A stretch of DNA of 13,762 nucleotides from an uncultured Bacteroides sp. (GCA_900553815.1 USEY01000071.1:1-13762); one strand, 5' to 3'; counted from the stretch's first letter, positions 1-8,576 are shown. Notes: generated by a model not told the origin, from the letters alone. Program-made: numbers and translations.

Positions 1-255
1 CATCTCAGAGCCTGTTTAAACTTTGCTAATTGGGACGTTTGCGGACATTCATATTTAATTATTTGCTATTTGATATCTAAATACTAGATTATGTGATTTT
101 GTGTGTTTTCTGATATTATATAAATGTTGTTCGTGAATATTTCTAATACATAAAAACAAATGAGTTAACCTTTATTTAGTATAATTTAAACTATGCGATG
201 AATGATTTATTGAATAAATTTATATGTTTGCAAACAAATCCAAATAATATAGCTT
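1..255. other. AT-rich leader upstream of the susC-like gene
   Basis: This stretch is strongly AT-rich and holds no open reading frame that I can defend. A 64-codon frame starting at 198 runs into the susC-like gene in another frame and shows no family features. The only clear element is the TAnnTTTG box near its right end. No regulator gene, such as an ECF sigma/anti-sigma pair or a hybrid two-component system, is visible inside the window; if one exists it lies further upstream. Confidence 0.6.
223..235 (+). promoter_or_regulatory. Putative -7 box overlapping a 10-bp palindrome, susC promoter
   Basis: TATGTTTG at 223-230 matches the Bacteroides -7 consensus TAnnTTTG exactly and lies about 25 bases before the susC start codon, which implies a short leader of around 20 bases. 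A convincing TTTG -33 box at the right distance is missing; the sequence there only offers AATG at 201-204. Bases 226-235 form the perfect palindrome GTTTGCAAAC, which overlaps the -7 box and its downstream edge. The promoter call rests on the consensus; a role for the palindrome as an operator is inference. Confidence 0.5.
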
Positions 256-3200
256 ATGAAAAGGAATTATTGCTTATCATTAGTGCTGCTTGCATTGTTT
301 GGGACTACATCTTTTGCACCGGTCTATGCTTCGGGTGCGGAAGGCGTTCAAAATTCCCAAAGTATTCAGCAAACCAAGAAAATTACAGGTAAAGTAGTAG
401 ACTCAGCCGGCGAGCCAATTGTAGGAGCCAGCGTGTTGGTGAAAGAGGCAGGAACAGGTTCGGTTTCCGATTTGGACGGAAAGTTCACGGTTGAGGCGGC
501 TCAAGGCTATACGTTGATGATTTCGTTTGTCGGTTACCGTACGACTGAAATAAAAGTGACGAATGAATCTTTCTATCTGGTTACTCTGAGCGATGACGCT
601 CAGGCTTTGAATGAAGTAGTGGTTACTGCCATGGGTATCAAAAAAGATAGAAAATCGTTGGGATATGCTGTTGAGGATATCGATTCAGAGGAATTGATGA
701 GAAATAAAAGCGTGAATCCCATTAACTCTTTGGCTGGTAAGATTGCCGGTGTGAATATTACTCAAGGTGGTGGAGCTGCCGGTTCAGGTTCTCAAATCAT
801 CCTTCGTGGTGGTACTTCTTTGGAGCGCGATAATCAGCCTCTGTTTGTAGTAGATGGTGTAATCTATGATAACTCTACCAATATTCTTGGTAATTCTGCA
901 TTTGATGGTAGTACCTCCACGGCTTCCACCAATGCCAACCGTGTGATGGATATCAACCCTGAAGATATAGAGAATATGTCAGTGCTTAAAGGCCCCGCAG
1001 CTGCGGCTCTTTATGGTTCAAAAGCTGCTGCCGGTGTTGTTATCATTACAACCAAGAAAGGTAAAGAGGGTGCTGTAGAAGTGAACTTCTCTACCAAATA
1101 TACTACCCAGTGGGCAACAAACTTACCTAAGACCCAGCGTAAGTACGGTCGTGGTTTTGTGGAAGACCAGTATGATGCTGCCGGCAATTACACGGGTACT
1201 ACTTACAATGATTTTAGTTATAATTCCTGGGGTGAACCTATTGCGGAAGGTGTTCCTACCTATAACAATATTGATGACTTCTTCAAACAAGGAGGTGCCT
1301 GGGATACCAATTTAAGTGTGGCCGGTGGTACTAAGAATAGTAACTTCTACCTTTCTGGTTCATATTACAACCAGGACGGTATTATCCCTACTACCGGTTA
1401 TGAGAAGGCAACTTTCCGTTTCAACGGTGAACAAAAATGGAAAATGTTTACATTTGGAGCCAATGTGGCCTATTCTCAGGCTAACACGGATAAGACGCTG
1501 ACTTCTGCCGGCCTTTATGGTTCAAGCGGTTCGGGTACCATGGAAGGCGTTTATCGTTGGTCTCCTGTAGATGATATGACTCACTACATGAATGAGGACG
1601 GGACTCGCTACCGTATGTTCGGTGATCGTCTGGATGTAACGGAAGAGCGCGACAATCCTTATTGGATTCTGAATAAGAATAAGCTGCAGGATAATACAGA
1701 GCGTTTCACCGGTAGTTTCAGTGTCAAAGCCGACATTACAGACTGGTGGTGGATTAGTTATCGCATGGGTATCGACTCTTATACGACCGATGATTCAAAG
1801 GTTATAGCTGCAGGTGGTGTATACAAGCTCGATTGGCAGAAAGGTATGTATAGCGAGAACTCTTACCGTTACAAATATTTGTCTACAAACTTGATGACCA
1901 ACTTCAACAAGTCGTTTGGCGATTTCAATTTCAACTTGATGTTGGGTACTTCTACCGATGATACCCGTACATGGAGCAACTACCGGATGGCATGGAATTT
2001 CGAAGTTCCCGGTTTCTACTCTTTTGATAATGCAACCAATGAAAACCGAGATTTCTCAAGCTCCCGCACTCAGAAACGGTTGGTAGGTGTCTTTGGTGAA
2101 TTTAGAGCCGACTGGAAAAACACGTTGTTCCTGACGGTTTCCGGCCGTAACGACTGGTCTTCTACATTGCCTATTGAGAATCGTTCTTATTTCTATCCTT
2201 CGGTAAGCGGTAGCTTTGTATTTACAGAATTGCTTCCCAAGTCCGACTGGTTATCATTTGGTAAGGTACGCGCCAGCTGGGCACGTGTTGGTAAGGATAC
2301 AAGTCCTTATGCGTTGGAAACGGCTTTGTGGCCCAGTCAGTCGTTCCTCGGAGGTCTGACTGGTGTGAGCAACTACTGGCAGGCCGGTAATGCTGCTTTG
2401 AAACCCGAGATTACGGAGTCTACTGAAATAGGTCTTGAAATGCGTTTCTTCAATAATCGTTTGCGTTTCGATTATGCTTTCTATACCAATAACTCTTACA
2501 ACCAGATTATGTCACCTCGCTTGTCCAATGCTACCGGTTATATTCTGCGTTCGGTCAATGCCGGAGACGTTTACAACAAAGGTATGGAACTGAGTATTGG
2601 TGGTACACCGATTCAGACAAAGGATTGGACATGGGAAACAACAGTGAATCTTAGCGGTAACCGCGGTACGGTTAAGAACCTGATGGAAGGCGTGGAGATT
2701 TTGTATGTTACCGATGTACAGGTGGGCAATGCCAAAGCGGCTTCATTCCCCGATGGTAACTTCATGGCTATTTCAGGTAGTGAATGGAAACGCGATGAGC
2801 AAGGGCGTGTTGTTTTGGACAAAAACGGTTTGCCTACGAAAGGTACCAATGCCAATCTGGAGATAGGAAATCGTGAACCGACTTTCTCAGGTGGTTGGAA
2901 CAATACATTATCTTATAAAGGATGGTCTTTGAATATGTTGTGGGAGTTCCGTGTAGGCGGTCATGTCTATAATGGAACAGAATATGCCATGACGTTGGCC
3001 GGTGTGAGCGAGCTCTCAGCCAATCGTGAACGGATAGAAGTTTCGGGTGTAAATACGAATGGTGAATATGTAACAAATGTCTTTGAAGCCGATAAGACTT
3101 ACATGTACAATGGCAAGGAAACCAGTGGAAAGACCATCATCGCAAACTATTATCAGGACATCTACCCCAATGAAACAGCCAATTTCATGACCAAGGTCAA

Positions 3201-3450
3201 TGCTCTTCGTCTCCGTACTCTTTCATTGTCATACAACTTGCCTAAGTCCTGGCTTCTGAAAACGAATGTTATCAAGCGTGCGATGATTACCGCCACTGCC
3301 AATAATATTCTTCTCTTTACCAATTACAATGGTGACCCCGAGGTGGCAGCAGCCGGTTCAGGAGCTGTAGGTTCTTCTTCTGTAGGCATCGATTATTGCG
3401 GTGTTCCAGCTACGGCAAGCTTCTCCTTTGGTATTAATTTGACTTTCTGA
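256..3450 (+). CDS. SusC-like TonB-dependent outer-membrane receptor
   Basis: This is the transport channel of a SusC/SusD pair: a 22-stranded outer-membrane barrel that imports a large ligand using TonB energy. The 1064-residue length is normal for the family. Residues 1-25 form a Sec signal peptide (KRN, a hydrophobic run, cleavage likely after VYA). Residues about 42-115 are the carboxypeptidase-D regulatory-like domain (ITGKVVDSAGEPIVGASV, then DLDGKF and SFVGY). The SusC hallmark LNEVVVTAMGIKK at about 118-130 opens the plug, which ends near VVIITTKKG at 261-269. The rest is barrel, ending in the typical NLTF with a terminal aromatic residue. There is no N-terminal STN signalling domain, so direct ECF-sigma signalling is unlikely. 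The start at 256 gives the signal peptide directly and follows the TAnnTTTG box. The susD-like gene begins 29 bases downstream. The ligand is unknown: no degradative enzyme lies beside it. Confidence 0.95.
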   Translation: MKRNYCLSLVLLALFGTTSFAPVYASGAEGVQNSQSIQQTKKITGKVVDSAGEPIVGASVLVKEAGTGSVSDLDGKFTVEAAQGYTLMISFVGYRTTEIKVTNESFYLVTLSDDAQALNEVVVTAMGIKKDRKSLGYAVEDIDSEELMRNKSVNPINSLAGKIAGVNITQGGGAAGSGSQIILRGGTSLERDNQPLFVVDGVIYDNSTNILGNSAFDGSTSTASTNANRVMDINPEDIENMSVLKGPAAAALYGSKAAAGVVIITTKKGKEGAVEVNFSTKYTTQWATNLPKTQRKYGRGFVEDQYDAAGNYTGTTYNDFSYNSWGEPIAEGVPTYNNIDDFFKQGGAWDTNLSVAGGTKNSNFYLSGSYYNQDGIIPTTGYEKATFRFNGEQKWKMFTFGANVAYSQANTDKTLTSAGLYGSSGSGTMEGVYRWSPVDDMTHYMNEDGTRYRMFGDRLDVTEERDNPYWILNKNKLQDNTERFTGSFSVKADITDWWWISYRMGIDSYTTDDSKVIAAGGVYKLDWQKGMYSENSYRYKYLSTNLMTNFNKSFGDFNFNLMLGTSTDDTRTWSNYRMAWNFEVPGFYSFDNATNENRDFSSSRTQKRLVGVFGEFRADWKNTLFLTVSGRNDWSSTLPIENRSYFYPSVSGSFVFTELLPKSDWLSFGKVRASWARVGKDTSPYALETALWPSQSFLGGLTGVSNYWQAGNAALKPEITESTEIGLEMRFFNNRLRFDYAFYTNNSYNQIMSPRLSNATGYILRSVNAGDVYNKGMELSIGGTPIQTKDWTWETTVNLSGNRGTVKNLMEGVEILYVTDVQVGNAKAASFPDGNFMAISGSEWKRDEQGRVVLDKNGLPTKGTNANLEIGNREPTFSGGWNNTLSYKGWSLNMLWEFRVGGHVYNGTEYAMTLAGVSELSANRERIEVSGVNTNGEYVTNVFEADKTYMYNGKETSGKTIIANYYQDIYPNETANFMTKVNALRLRTLSLSYNLPKSWLLKTNVIKRAMITATANNILLFTNYNGDPEVAAAGSGAVGSSSVGIDYCGVPATASFSFGINLTF

Positions 3451-3479
3451 TATGTCTAACGATAAAGAGATTAAATGTT

Positions 3480-5330
3480 ATGAAACTATATAAGAAAATT
3501 ATTCTTGGAATTGCAAGCTGCATGTCATTGTCAGCCTGTACCGATTGGTTGGATGTGAACACCAACCCCAATACTCCTATTTCAACAGACGCGGAGTTTC
3601 ATCAACGTGTGCCGTGGATGCAGTTCTATATGGAGCACATTTATCACATCGTAGCCTCCAATACCAGTTTCTATTGTGGTCATTTTTACCGGAACAATGC
3701 GCGTGAGGGTGGGGCTGCAAAGTGGCAACTGGATTCTTCTACACGTGCGGCCAATGCACAGCAATGGTTCTTTACCCAGGTTGGTGTAAACTGCAATGAC
3801 TTGTACAATCAGGCCATGGAGGCCGGAGCTTATCATTATGCAGCTGCTGCCAAGTTCTTCCGGGCATACGGCTTCATGATGCTGACCGATTTGTTTGGTG
3901 AGGTACCTTATACGGACGCCTTTGGCGATAATCCTTCTCCGGTATATGATACGGGAAAAACTATTTTCCTGGGATGTATTGAAGACATCGATGAGGCTAT
4001 CGAATTGTTCTCCAAACAACAGGAAGCCGTAAATGGTGTCACACCGAAAGCGCTGATTGAAGGTGATAGCTGGAACGGTGGTGATGTCAACAAATGGCTG
4101 AAGATGTGCTATATGTTGAAGGCTCGTTGGTTGAATCACCTGGTAAAGAAAGAAGCAGGCAGTTATAAAGACGGTAAATACGATGCTCAGGAGATTCTGA
4201 ACTGTCTGAACAACGCCCAGCAGAGCAATGCCGATAATACGCTTATTCGCCATACTGATACCAATACATCGTCCCATGATGTTCTTGGCTGGAACGAACC
4301 CGTCGACTATTCTGCGCTCTATTCTTGTATAGGTATGAACAGTAATATCTACATTACCAAGTGTTATTATGATAACCTGACCAATTTTGCCGGGAATAAT
4401 GTAGAAGACCCTCGTGCTGATAAATTCATCCCTTGGATTCGTTCTGTGAAGTCTGCCAACTCGCCGGCAGAAATCAAATGGTCGGATGATGGCCTTTGGA
4501 GACGTTCTTTGGGCGTTGATATGCAGACCGATATATTAAGTCAGTCAGGACCTTATGCGCTGTCTTTCAATGCAACTACACAAAGTTGGTATTGTGACAG
4601 TCCTTCCCGTCAGGGCGATACGATTTATGTATGGACCACCTGTGGTAGTACCGGATACGCCGGCAATCCCGATATCTACTATCGTCGCAATACAAGCTTT
4701 GACACTTCGGCCATGAGTGGTGTGTTCTACGACCGGGCTACCAGTCCCAGTGTGATGGCTTCTTATTTTGAAGCTTGCTTCATCAAGGCCGAAGTCCTTT
4801 TCCGCCAGGGCAACAAGGCCGAAGCCTTTGCAGCCTATCGCGAAGGCATCAAGGCTAGTATCGATTTCGTAAACGAGCAGATTGCCGTATGGGTTACTGA
4901 AAATGAGAATCTGGCATCCTGTCCTTCATTCTCTCACATAGAGCAGGCCGATATTGACAATTTCCTGGAAAACGGAATAGGTACAGCCGATGATTTGACA
5001 CTGGGCAAGATTATGACGCAGAAAATGCTTGCCATGCCTTTCTCTAACGAGAACTGGAATGATATGAGACGTTATGATTACAATACCGATGTATTCATGA
5101 ATTGGGATAAACCTTATTATTATAAGAATACCCCGGCAGGTTTCACTTACTGTCCGGAAGGCGAATATCCCCGTCGTTGGAAGCAGGCTTCCTATGAGCT
5201 GAACTATAATACCCGCAACCTGGAAGCTATCGGTGCTTCCGTACCGGGTGCTGCCGAATTGGGCGAAGGTTGGTATAATCATAACCTGATTTGCACGTTG
5301 CCGGTTTGGTGGGATTCCGACCAGGAGTAA
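3480..5330 (+). CDS. SusD-like surface lipoprotein (SusD/RagB superfamily)
   Basis: This is the lid and ligand-binding partner of the preceding SusC-like channel, expected to be anchored in the outer membrane facing out. The N-terminus is a lipoprotein signal: KLYKK, a hydrophobic stretch, then the lipobox LSAC with the acylated cysteine at residue 20. The segment after it, TDWLDVNTNPN, is typical of the SusD-like_2 group (PF12771 as I recall it; a profile search would settle this). Helical TPR-like stretches such as AAAKFFRAYGFMMLTDLFGEVPYTDAF (written here in part: AKFFRAYGFMMLTDLFG) and the C-terminal LPVWWD are also typical. At 616 residues it is somewhat longer than many SusD proteins (about 500-570). 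It is almost certainly co-transcribed with susC (29-base gap, no promoter between) and is followed by a strong terminator. The substrate cannot be read from the sequence. Confidence 0.92.
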   Translation: MKLYKKIILGIASCMSLSACTDWLDVNTNPNTPISTDAEFHQRVPWMQFYMEHIYHIVASNTSFYCGHFYRNNAREGGAAKWQLDSSTRAANAQQWFFTQVGVNCNDLYNQAMEAGAYHYAAAAKFFRAYGFMMLTDLFGEVPYTDAFGDNPSPVYDTGKTIFLGCIEDIDEAIELFSKQQEAVNGVTPKALIEGDSWNGGDVNKWLKMCYMLKARWLNHLVKKEAGSYKDGKYDAQEILNCLNNAQQSNADNTLIRHTDTNTSSHDVLGWNEPVDYSALYSCIGMNSNIYITKCYYDNLTNFAGNNVEDPRADKFIPWIRSVKSANSPAEIKWSDDGLWRRSLGVDMQTDILSQSGPYALSFNATTQSWYCDSPSRQGDTIYVWTTCGSTGYAGNPDIYYRRNTSFDTSAMSGVFYDRATSPSVMASYFEACFIKAEVLFRQGNKAEAFAAYREGIKASIDFVNEQIAVWVTENENLASCPSFSHIEQADIDNFLENGIGTADDLTLGKIMTQKMLAMPFSNENWNDMRRYDYNTDVFMNWDKPYYYKNTPAGFTYCPEGEYPRRWKQASYELNYNTRNLEAIGASVPGAAELGEGWYNHNLICTLPVWWDSDQE

Positions 5331-5369
5331 GATGTTTGTTTGCTCATTTAATTAATGTTTGTGTAGCAG

Positions 5370-5402
5370 GAGCCGGTTCTTGAGCGAACCGGCTCTTTTT
5401 TT
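5370..5402 (+). terminator. Rho-independent terminator of the susC/susD operon
   Basis: GAGCCGGTTC (5370-5379) pairs perfectly with GAACCGGCTC (5386-5395) across a six-base loop, and seven T residues follow. It lies 40 bases after the susD stop codon. The hairpin also shows that an upstream ATG at 5359, in frame with the next gene, is not that gene's start. Confidence 0.93.
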
Positions 5403-5413
5403 ATTTCTGATTC

Positions 5414-5445
5414 TTTGCATATCATCCCCAGTAATGCTACTTTTG
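5414..5445 (+). promoter_or_regulatory. Bacteroides-type promoter (-33 TTTG, -7 TACTTTTG)
   Basis: TTTG at 5414-5417 and TACTTTTG at 5438-5445 are 20 bases apart and match the Bacteroides primary-sigma consensus TTTG/TAnnTTTG. The pair sits just after the susD terminator and 24 bases before the ATG at 5470. This is the best promoter match in the window, and it fixes both the direction and the start of the next gene. Confidence 0.75.
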
Positions 5446-5469
5446 CAAGAAACAAGGCAACTTACAATT

Positions 5470-6285
5470 ATGGAGCAAGTCAAGAAGTTTATTTCTCCGG
5501 GGGCATGGTTTTCCATGAATTACCCGGCCGTATGGAATGAGTTTGAGGACACCGAAGAATCTTTCCTCTTTTACAATCCCGACGAATGGACCGGCAATTT
5601 CCGCATATCTGCCTACAAGGGTCTTGCCGGGTTTGGACAGGAAACGGTGAAGGATGAGCTGCGCGAGAATCCTTCGGCCAAGCCGGTGAAGGTGGGCAAC
5701 CTGTCCTGTGCCTACAGCAAGGAAATGTTCGAGGAAGAGGGTGCGTATTACGTCACCCATCTTTGGATAACGGGCATCGACAATGTGGCCTTCGAATGTT
5801 CCTTTACGGTGGCCCGAGGCGGAGCAGTGTCCGAGGCCGAAGCTGTCATTGCCTCTCTGGAAGTACGCCGTGAGGGTGTGAAGTATCCGGCAGAAGTTAT
5901 ACCCGTCCGCATTTCCGAGATTTGCCAGATAAACGATGCCTACGAGTGGGTAAGCAATACGGTGAAAGATACCTTGAAAAAAGATTTCCAAGGTACGGAA
6001 GAAGACCTGGAAAGCATGCAGGCACTGGTCGACGGCGGTACCTTCACTCCCAAGAAAAAACATTCCTGGCTGGCCTTGGGCATTGTGCTCTGTGTCATCA
6101 TGACCAACGAGATGGACGGATTGGAATGGCGCACCCTGATTGACGGTAACCGCGAGGACCCCGTACTGCTGAATACCACCACCGGGCAATGCATTGACCC
6201 CATGAAGCTGGTGTGGAGCAAGGTGCGTGCAGGAGAGAAAGTCGACCTGAAGGCCGCCTATATGGAGGCGGTGGAAGAGGGGTAA
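5470..6285 (+). CDS. Unknown-function protein resembling DUF3805/DUF3806
   Basis: The 271-residue product has no signal peptide or membrane segment and is probably cytoplasmic. The N-terminal half (about 1-138, beginning MEQVKKFISPGAWFSMNYPA) looks like a compact beta-rich domain with many aromatics. The C-terminal half (about 155-262) contains HSWLALGIVLCVIMTNEMDG, then LEWRTLID and GQCIDPMKLVWSKV. From memory these two halves resemble Pfam families DUF3805 and DUF3806, often found together in Bacteroides; a profile search would confirm this. The biochemical role is unknown. I chose the start at 5470 because the longer in-frame start at 5359 would put the upstream terminator and this gene's own promoter inside the coding region. 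The gene is monocistronic, with a consensus promoter in front. The repeat array begins within four bases of its stop codon. Confidence 0.8.
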   Translation: MEQVKKFISPGAWFSMNYPAVWNEFEDTEESFLFYNPDEWTGNFRISAYKGLAGFGQETVKDELRENPSAKPVKVGNLSCAYSKEMFEEEGAYYVTHLWITGIDNVAFECSFTVARGGAVSEAEAVIASLEVRREGVKYPAEVIPVRISEICQINDAYEWVSNTVKDTLKKDFQGTEEDLESMQALVDGGTFTPKKKHSWLALGIVLCVIMTNEMDGLEWRTLIDGNREDPVLLNTTTGQCIDPMKLVWSKVRAGEKVDLKAAYMEAVEEG

Positions 6286-6288
6286 GTA

Positions 6289-6594
6289 GTGGTAAGTGAT
6301 AAGTGGTGAGTGGTGAGTGATAAGTGGTGAGTTGAGAGGGGAGAGCGTAAAATAGTGGTGAGTGGTAAGTGGTGAGTAAAAGTTGAGAGTAATTTTTTAG
6401 ACGCGGATTGCGCGGATGAAACGGATTGTTTAGGTAAACTTTGACGGTAGTCAAAATACTGACCATTGACCGTTAACCACTAACCGTTGGATTAACTATT
6501 GGCTTTAACTTCTAGTCCGCCCAGCGGACGCTAACTTCTATAACTTCTTTAACTTCTAAACAAACCACTCACCACTGTTTAACGCTTACCACTA
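6289..6594 (+). repeat. Composite repeat element, left copy (inverted partner at 8577-8903)
   Basis: The element starts four bases after a stop codon. It opens with six 7-base units, GTGGTAA/GTGATAA/GTGGTGA (6289-6330), has three more at 6355-6375, then a unique core, and ends with the same heptamers in reverse complement (CCACTCACCACT at 6565-6576, CTTACCACT at 6586-6594). The core holds ACGCGGATTGCGCGGAT at 6401-6417; a hairpin TTTGAC-GGTA-GTCAAA at 6440-6455; a hairpin GTCCGC-CCA-GCGGAC at 6515-6529; and tandem TAACTTCT-like units at 6506-6559. Bases 6396-6576 align without gaps to the complement of 8624-8804 with three mismatches (6428, 6540, 6562). No reading frame or transposase is present, so it resembles a non-autonomous or MITE-like intergenic repeat. 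Confidence 0.9.
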
Positions 6595-6673
6595 GTTTAA
6601 CTATCGGCTTGACTCCTCAAAATAATCATTCTTAAACTTAAATTTTTAATTCTTCATTCTTCATTTATATCAA
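6595..6673. other. AT-rich leader of the ABC-F gene, no consensus promoter
   Basis: This short AT-rich gap lies between the left repeat and the ABC-F start codon. It ends in a simple pyrimidine-rich run with repeated ATTCTTCATT-like units. I see no TAnnTTTG box, no TTTG and no Shine-Dalgarno sequence. Transcription may come from the upstream gene through the repeat, or from a promoter that does not fit the consensus. Confidence 0.45.
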
Positions 6674-8548
6674 ATGTCCCCTATACTACAAGTAGAGAAT
6701 CTGACCAAGTCCTTCGGCGACTTGGTTTTGTTTGAAGATATATCGTTCGGATTGGCCGAGGGCCAACGTGTCGGTCTCATAGCCAAAAACGGCAGTGGCA
6801 AGTCAACACTGCTCAGCATCCTGTCTGGTAAGGAAGGCTACGACGACGGTAAAATCACCTTCCGTCGCGACCTGCGTGTGGGCTATCTGGAGCAGACTCC
6901 CCAGTATCCCGAAGAACTTACCGTGCTTGAGGCCTGCTTCCATCATGGAAACAGCACCGTGGAGCTTATCAAGGAGTACGAACGCTGTATGCAGACCGAA
7001 GGTCATCCCGGCATGGACGAGCTGTTGTCGCGCATGGACCATGAAAAGGCCTGGGACTATGAGCAGAAAGCCAAACAGATTCTTTCGCAACTGAAGATAC
7101 GCGATTTCAATCAGTTGGTAAAGCACCTTTCCGGTGGACAGCTCAAGCGTGTGGCACTGGCCAATACGCTCATCACCGAGCCCGACCTGCTTATTCTCGA
7201 CGAGCCTACCAACCACCTCGACCTCGAAATGACCGAGTGGCTCGAAGACTACCTGCGGCGTACCAACCTGACGCTGCTCATGGTGACCCACGACCGCTAC
7301 TTCCTCGACCGCGTCTGCTCCGAAATCATCGAAATAGACAACCGCACCCTCTATCAGTACAAAGGCAACTACAGCTACTACCTGGAGAAACGCCAGGAGC
7401 GAATCGATGCCAAGAACGTCGAGATAGAGCGTGCCAACAATCTCTACCGTACCGAGCTGGAGTGGATGCGTCGCATGCCTCAGGCCCGCGGACACAAGGC
7501 CCGCTACCGCGAAGATGCTTTCTACGAACTGGAGAAGGTGGCCAAGCAGCGTTTCCACGATGCCAATGTCAAGCTCGACGTCAAGGCCTCCTACATAGGC
7601 AATAAGATATTCGAGGCCGATCACCTCTGCAAGTCCTTTGGCGACCTGAAGATACTCGATGACTTCTCCTATATCTTTGCCCGCTACGAGAAGATGGGCA
7701 TTGTAGGCAACAATGGTACCGGCAAGTCCACCTTCATCAAGTTGCTCATGGGGCTGGTCAAGCCCGATAGCGGTACGCTGGACATTGGCGAAACCGTGCG
7801 CTTCGGCTACTATTCGCAGGACGGCCTTCAGTTTAACGAGCAGATGAAGGTCATCGACGTCGTGCAGGACATTGCCGAAGTCATCGAGCTGGGTAACGGT
7901 AAGAGCCTCACCGCCTCACAGTTTCTCCAGCATTTCCTCTTCACGCCCGAGACACAGCATAGCTATATCTATAAGCTCAGCGGTGGCGAGCGCCGTCGCC
8001 TCTATCTTTGCACCGTGCTCATGCGTAATCCCAACTTCCTGGTGCTCGACGAGCCTACCAACGACCTCGACATCGTCACCCTGCAAGTGCTCGAAGAATA
8101 CCTCCAGGGCTTCAAGGGCTGCGTCATTGTTGTCAGCCACGACCGCTACTTCATGGACAAGGTCGTAGACCACCTGCTTGTTTTCAACGGTGGGGGCGAC
8201 ATCCGCGACTTCCCCGGCAACTATACCCAGTATCGTGAGTGGAAAGAGGCCAAGGCCCGCCATGACAAGGAACAGCAGGCTGCTGCCAAGCCTCAGGATA
8301 CCAAGACCAGCAAGGTTCGTCTCAACGACAAGCGTCGCATGACGTTCAAGGAACGCCGCGAATTTGAGCAGTTGGAGCAGGAGATAGCCGAACTGGAGAC
8401 GGAGAAAAAAGCTATTGAGGATGCTTTGTGCAGCGGTGCCCTTTCCGTAGACGAGCTGACTGAGAAGTCCAAGCGCCTGCCGCAACTGACCGGGTTGATA
8501 GACGAGAAGACCATGCGCTGGCTGGAGCTGAGTGAGATAGAGGGGTGA
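6674..8548 (+). CDS. uup: ABC-F family ATPase, Uup-like
   Basis: This soluble protein has two ATP-binding cassettes and no membrane domain, which marks the ABC-F family; members bind the ribosome near the E site and act on translation or ribosome assembly. Cassette 1 has Walker A AKNGSGKST (37-45), signature LSGGQ (152-156), Walker B LLILDEPTNHLD (172-183, catalytic E177) and switch H206. The interdomain linker spans about 219-305. Cassette 2 has GNNGTGKST (345-353), LSGGE (435-439), LVLDEPTNDLD (456-466, E460) and H489. The C-terminal 551-624 is a charged coiled coil (MTFKERREFEQLEQEIAELE, ending RWLELSEIEG) typical of Uup rather than EttA. All catalytic residues are present. Length 624 is normal. 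Codon use is C-rich, unlike the G-rich genes further on. The gene is bracketed by inverted repeats. A resistance-type ABC-F is unlikely, given the Uup-type tail. Confidence 0.93.
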   Translation: MSPILQVENLTKSFGDLVLFEDISFGLAEGQRVGLIAKNGSGKSTLLSILSGKEGYDDGKITFRRDLRVGYLEQTPQYPEELTVLEACFHHGNSTVELIKEYERCMQTEGHPGMDELLSRMDHEKAWDYEQKAKQILSQLKIRDFNQLVKHLSGGQLKRVALANTLITEPDLLILDEPTNHLDLEMTEWLEDYLRRTNLTLLMVTHDRYFLDRVCSEIIEIDNRTLYQYKGNYSYYLEKRQERIDAKNVEIERANNLYRTELEWMRRMPQARGHKARYREDAFYELEKVAKQRFHDANVKLDVKASYIGNKIFEADHLCKSFGDLKILDDFSYIFARYEKMGIVGNNGTGKSTFIKLLMGLVKPDSGTLDIGETVRFGYYSQDGLQFNEQMKVIDVVQDIAEVIELGNGKSLTASQFLQHFLFTPETQHSYIYKLSGGERRRLYLCTVLMRNPNFLVLDEPTNDLDIVTLQVLEEYLQGFKGCVIVVSHDRYFMDKVVDHLLVFNGGGDIRDFPGNYTQYREWKEAKARHDKEQQAAAKPQDTKTSKVRLNDKRRMTFKERREFEQLEQEIAELETEKKAIEDALCSGALSVDELTEKSKRLPQLTGLIDEKTMRWLELSEIEG

Positions 8549-8576
8549 GGATTTGTAAGGGGAGGTAGTTTGTCTA

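Noticed and set aside
198..392. 64-codon reading frame ahead of and overlapping the susC-like gene
   Set aside because: It overlaps the signal-peptide region of susC in another frame, contains the -7 box, and has no recognisable family features.
5359..5469. N-terminal extension of the DUF3805/DUF3806-like protein
   Set aside because: The extension would translate the terminator hairpin at 5370-5402 and the promoter at 5414-5445; its hydrophobic look comes from the T-rich tail, not from a real signal peptide.
6098..6466. Minus-strand reading frame of 122 codons covering the left repeat
   Set aside because: It is rich in repeated TTYHSPL-type residues that are just the translated heptamer array, and it overlaps the end of a better supported gene.
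6289..6594. CRISPR array
   Set aside because: The units are 7 and 17 bases, contiguous without spacers of regular length, and no cas gene is nearby.
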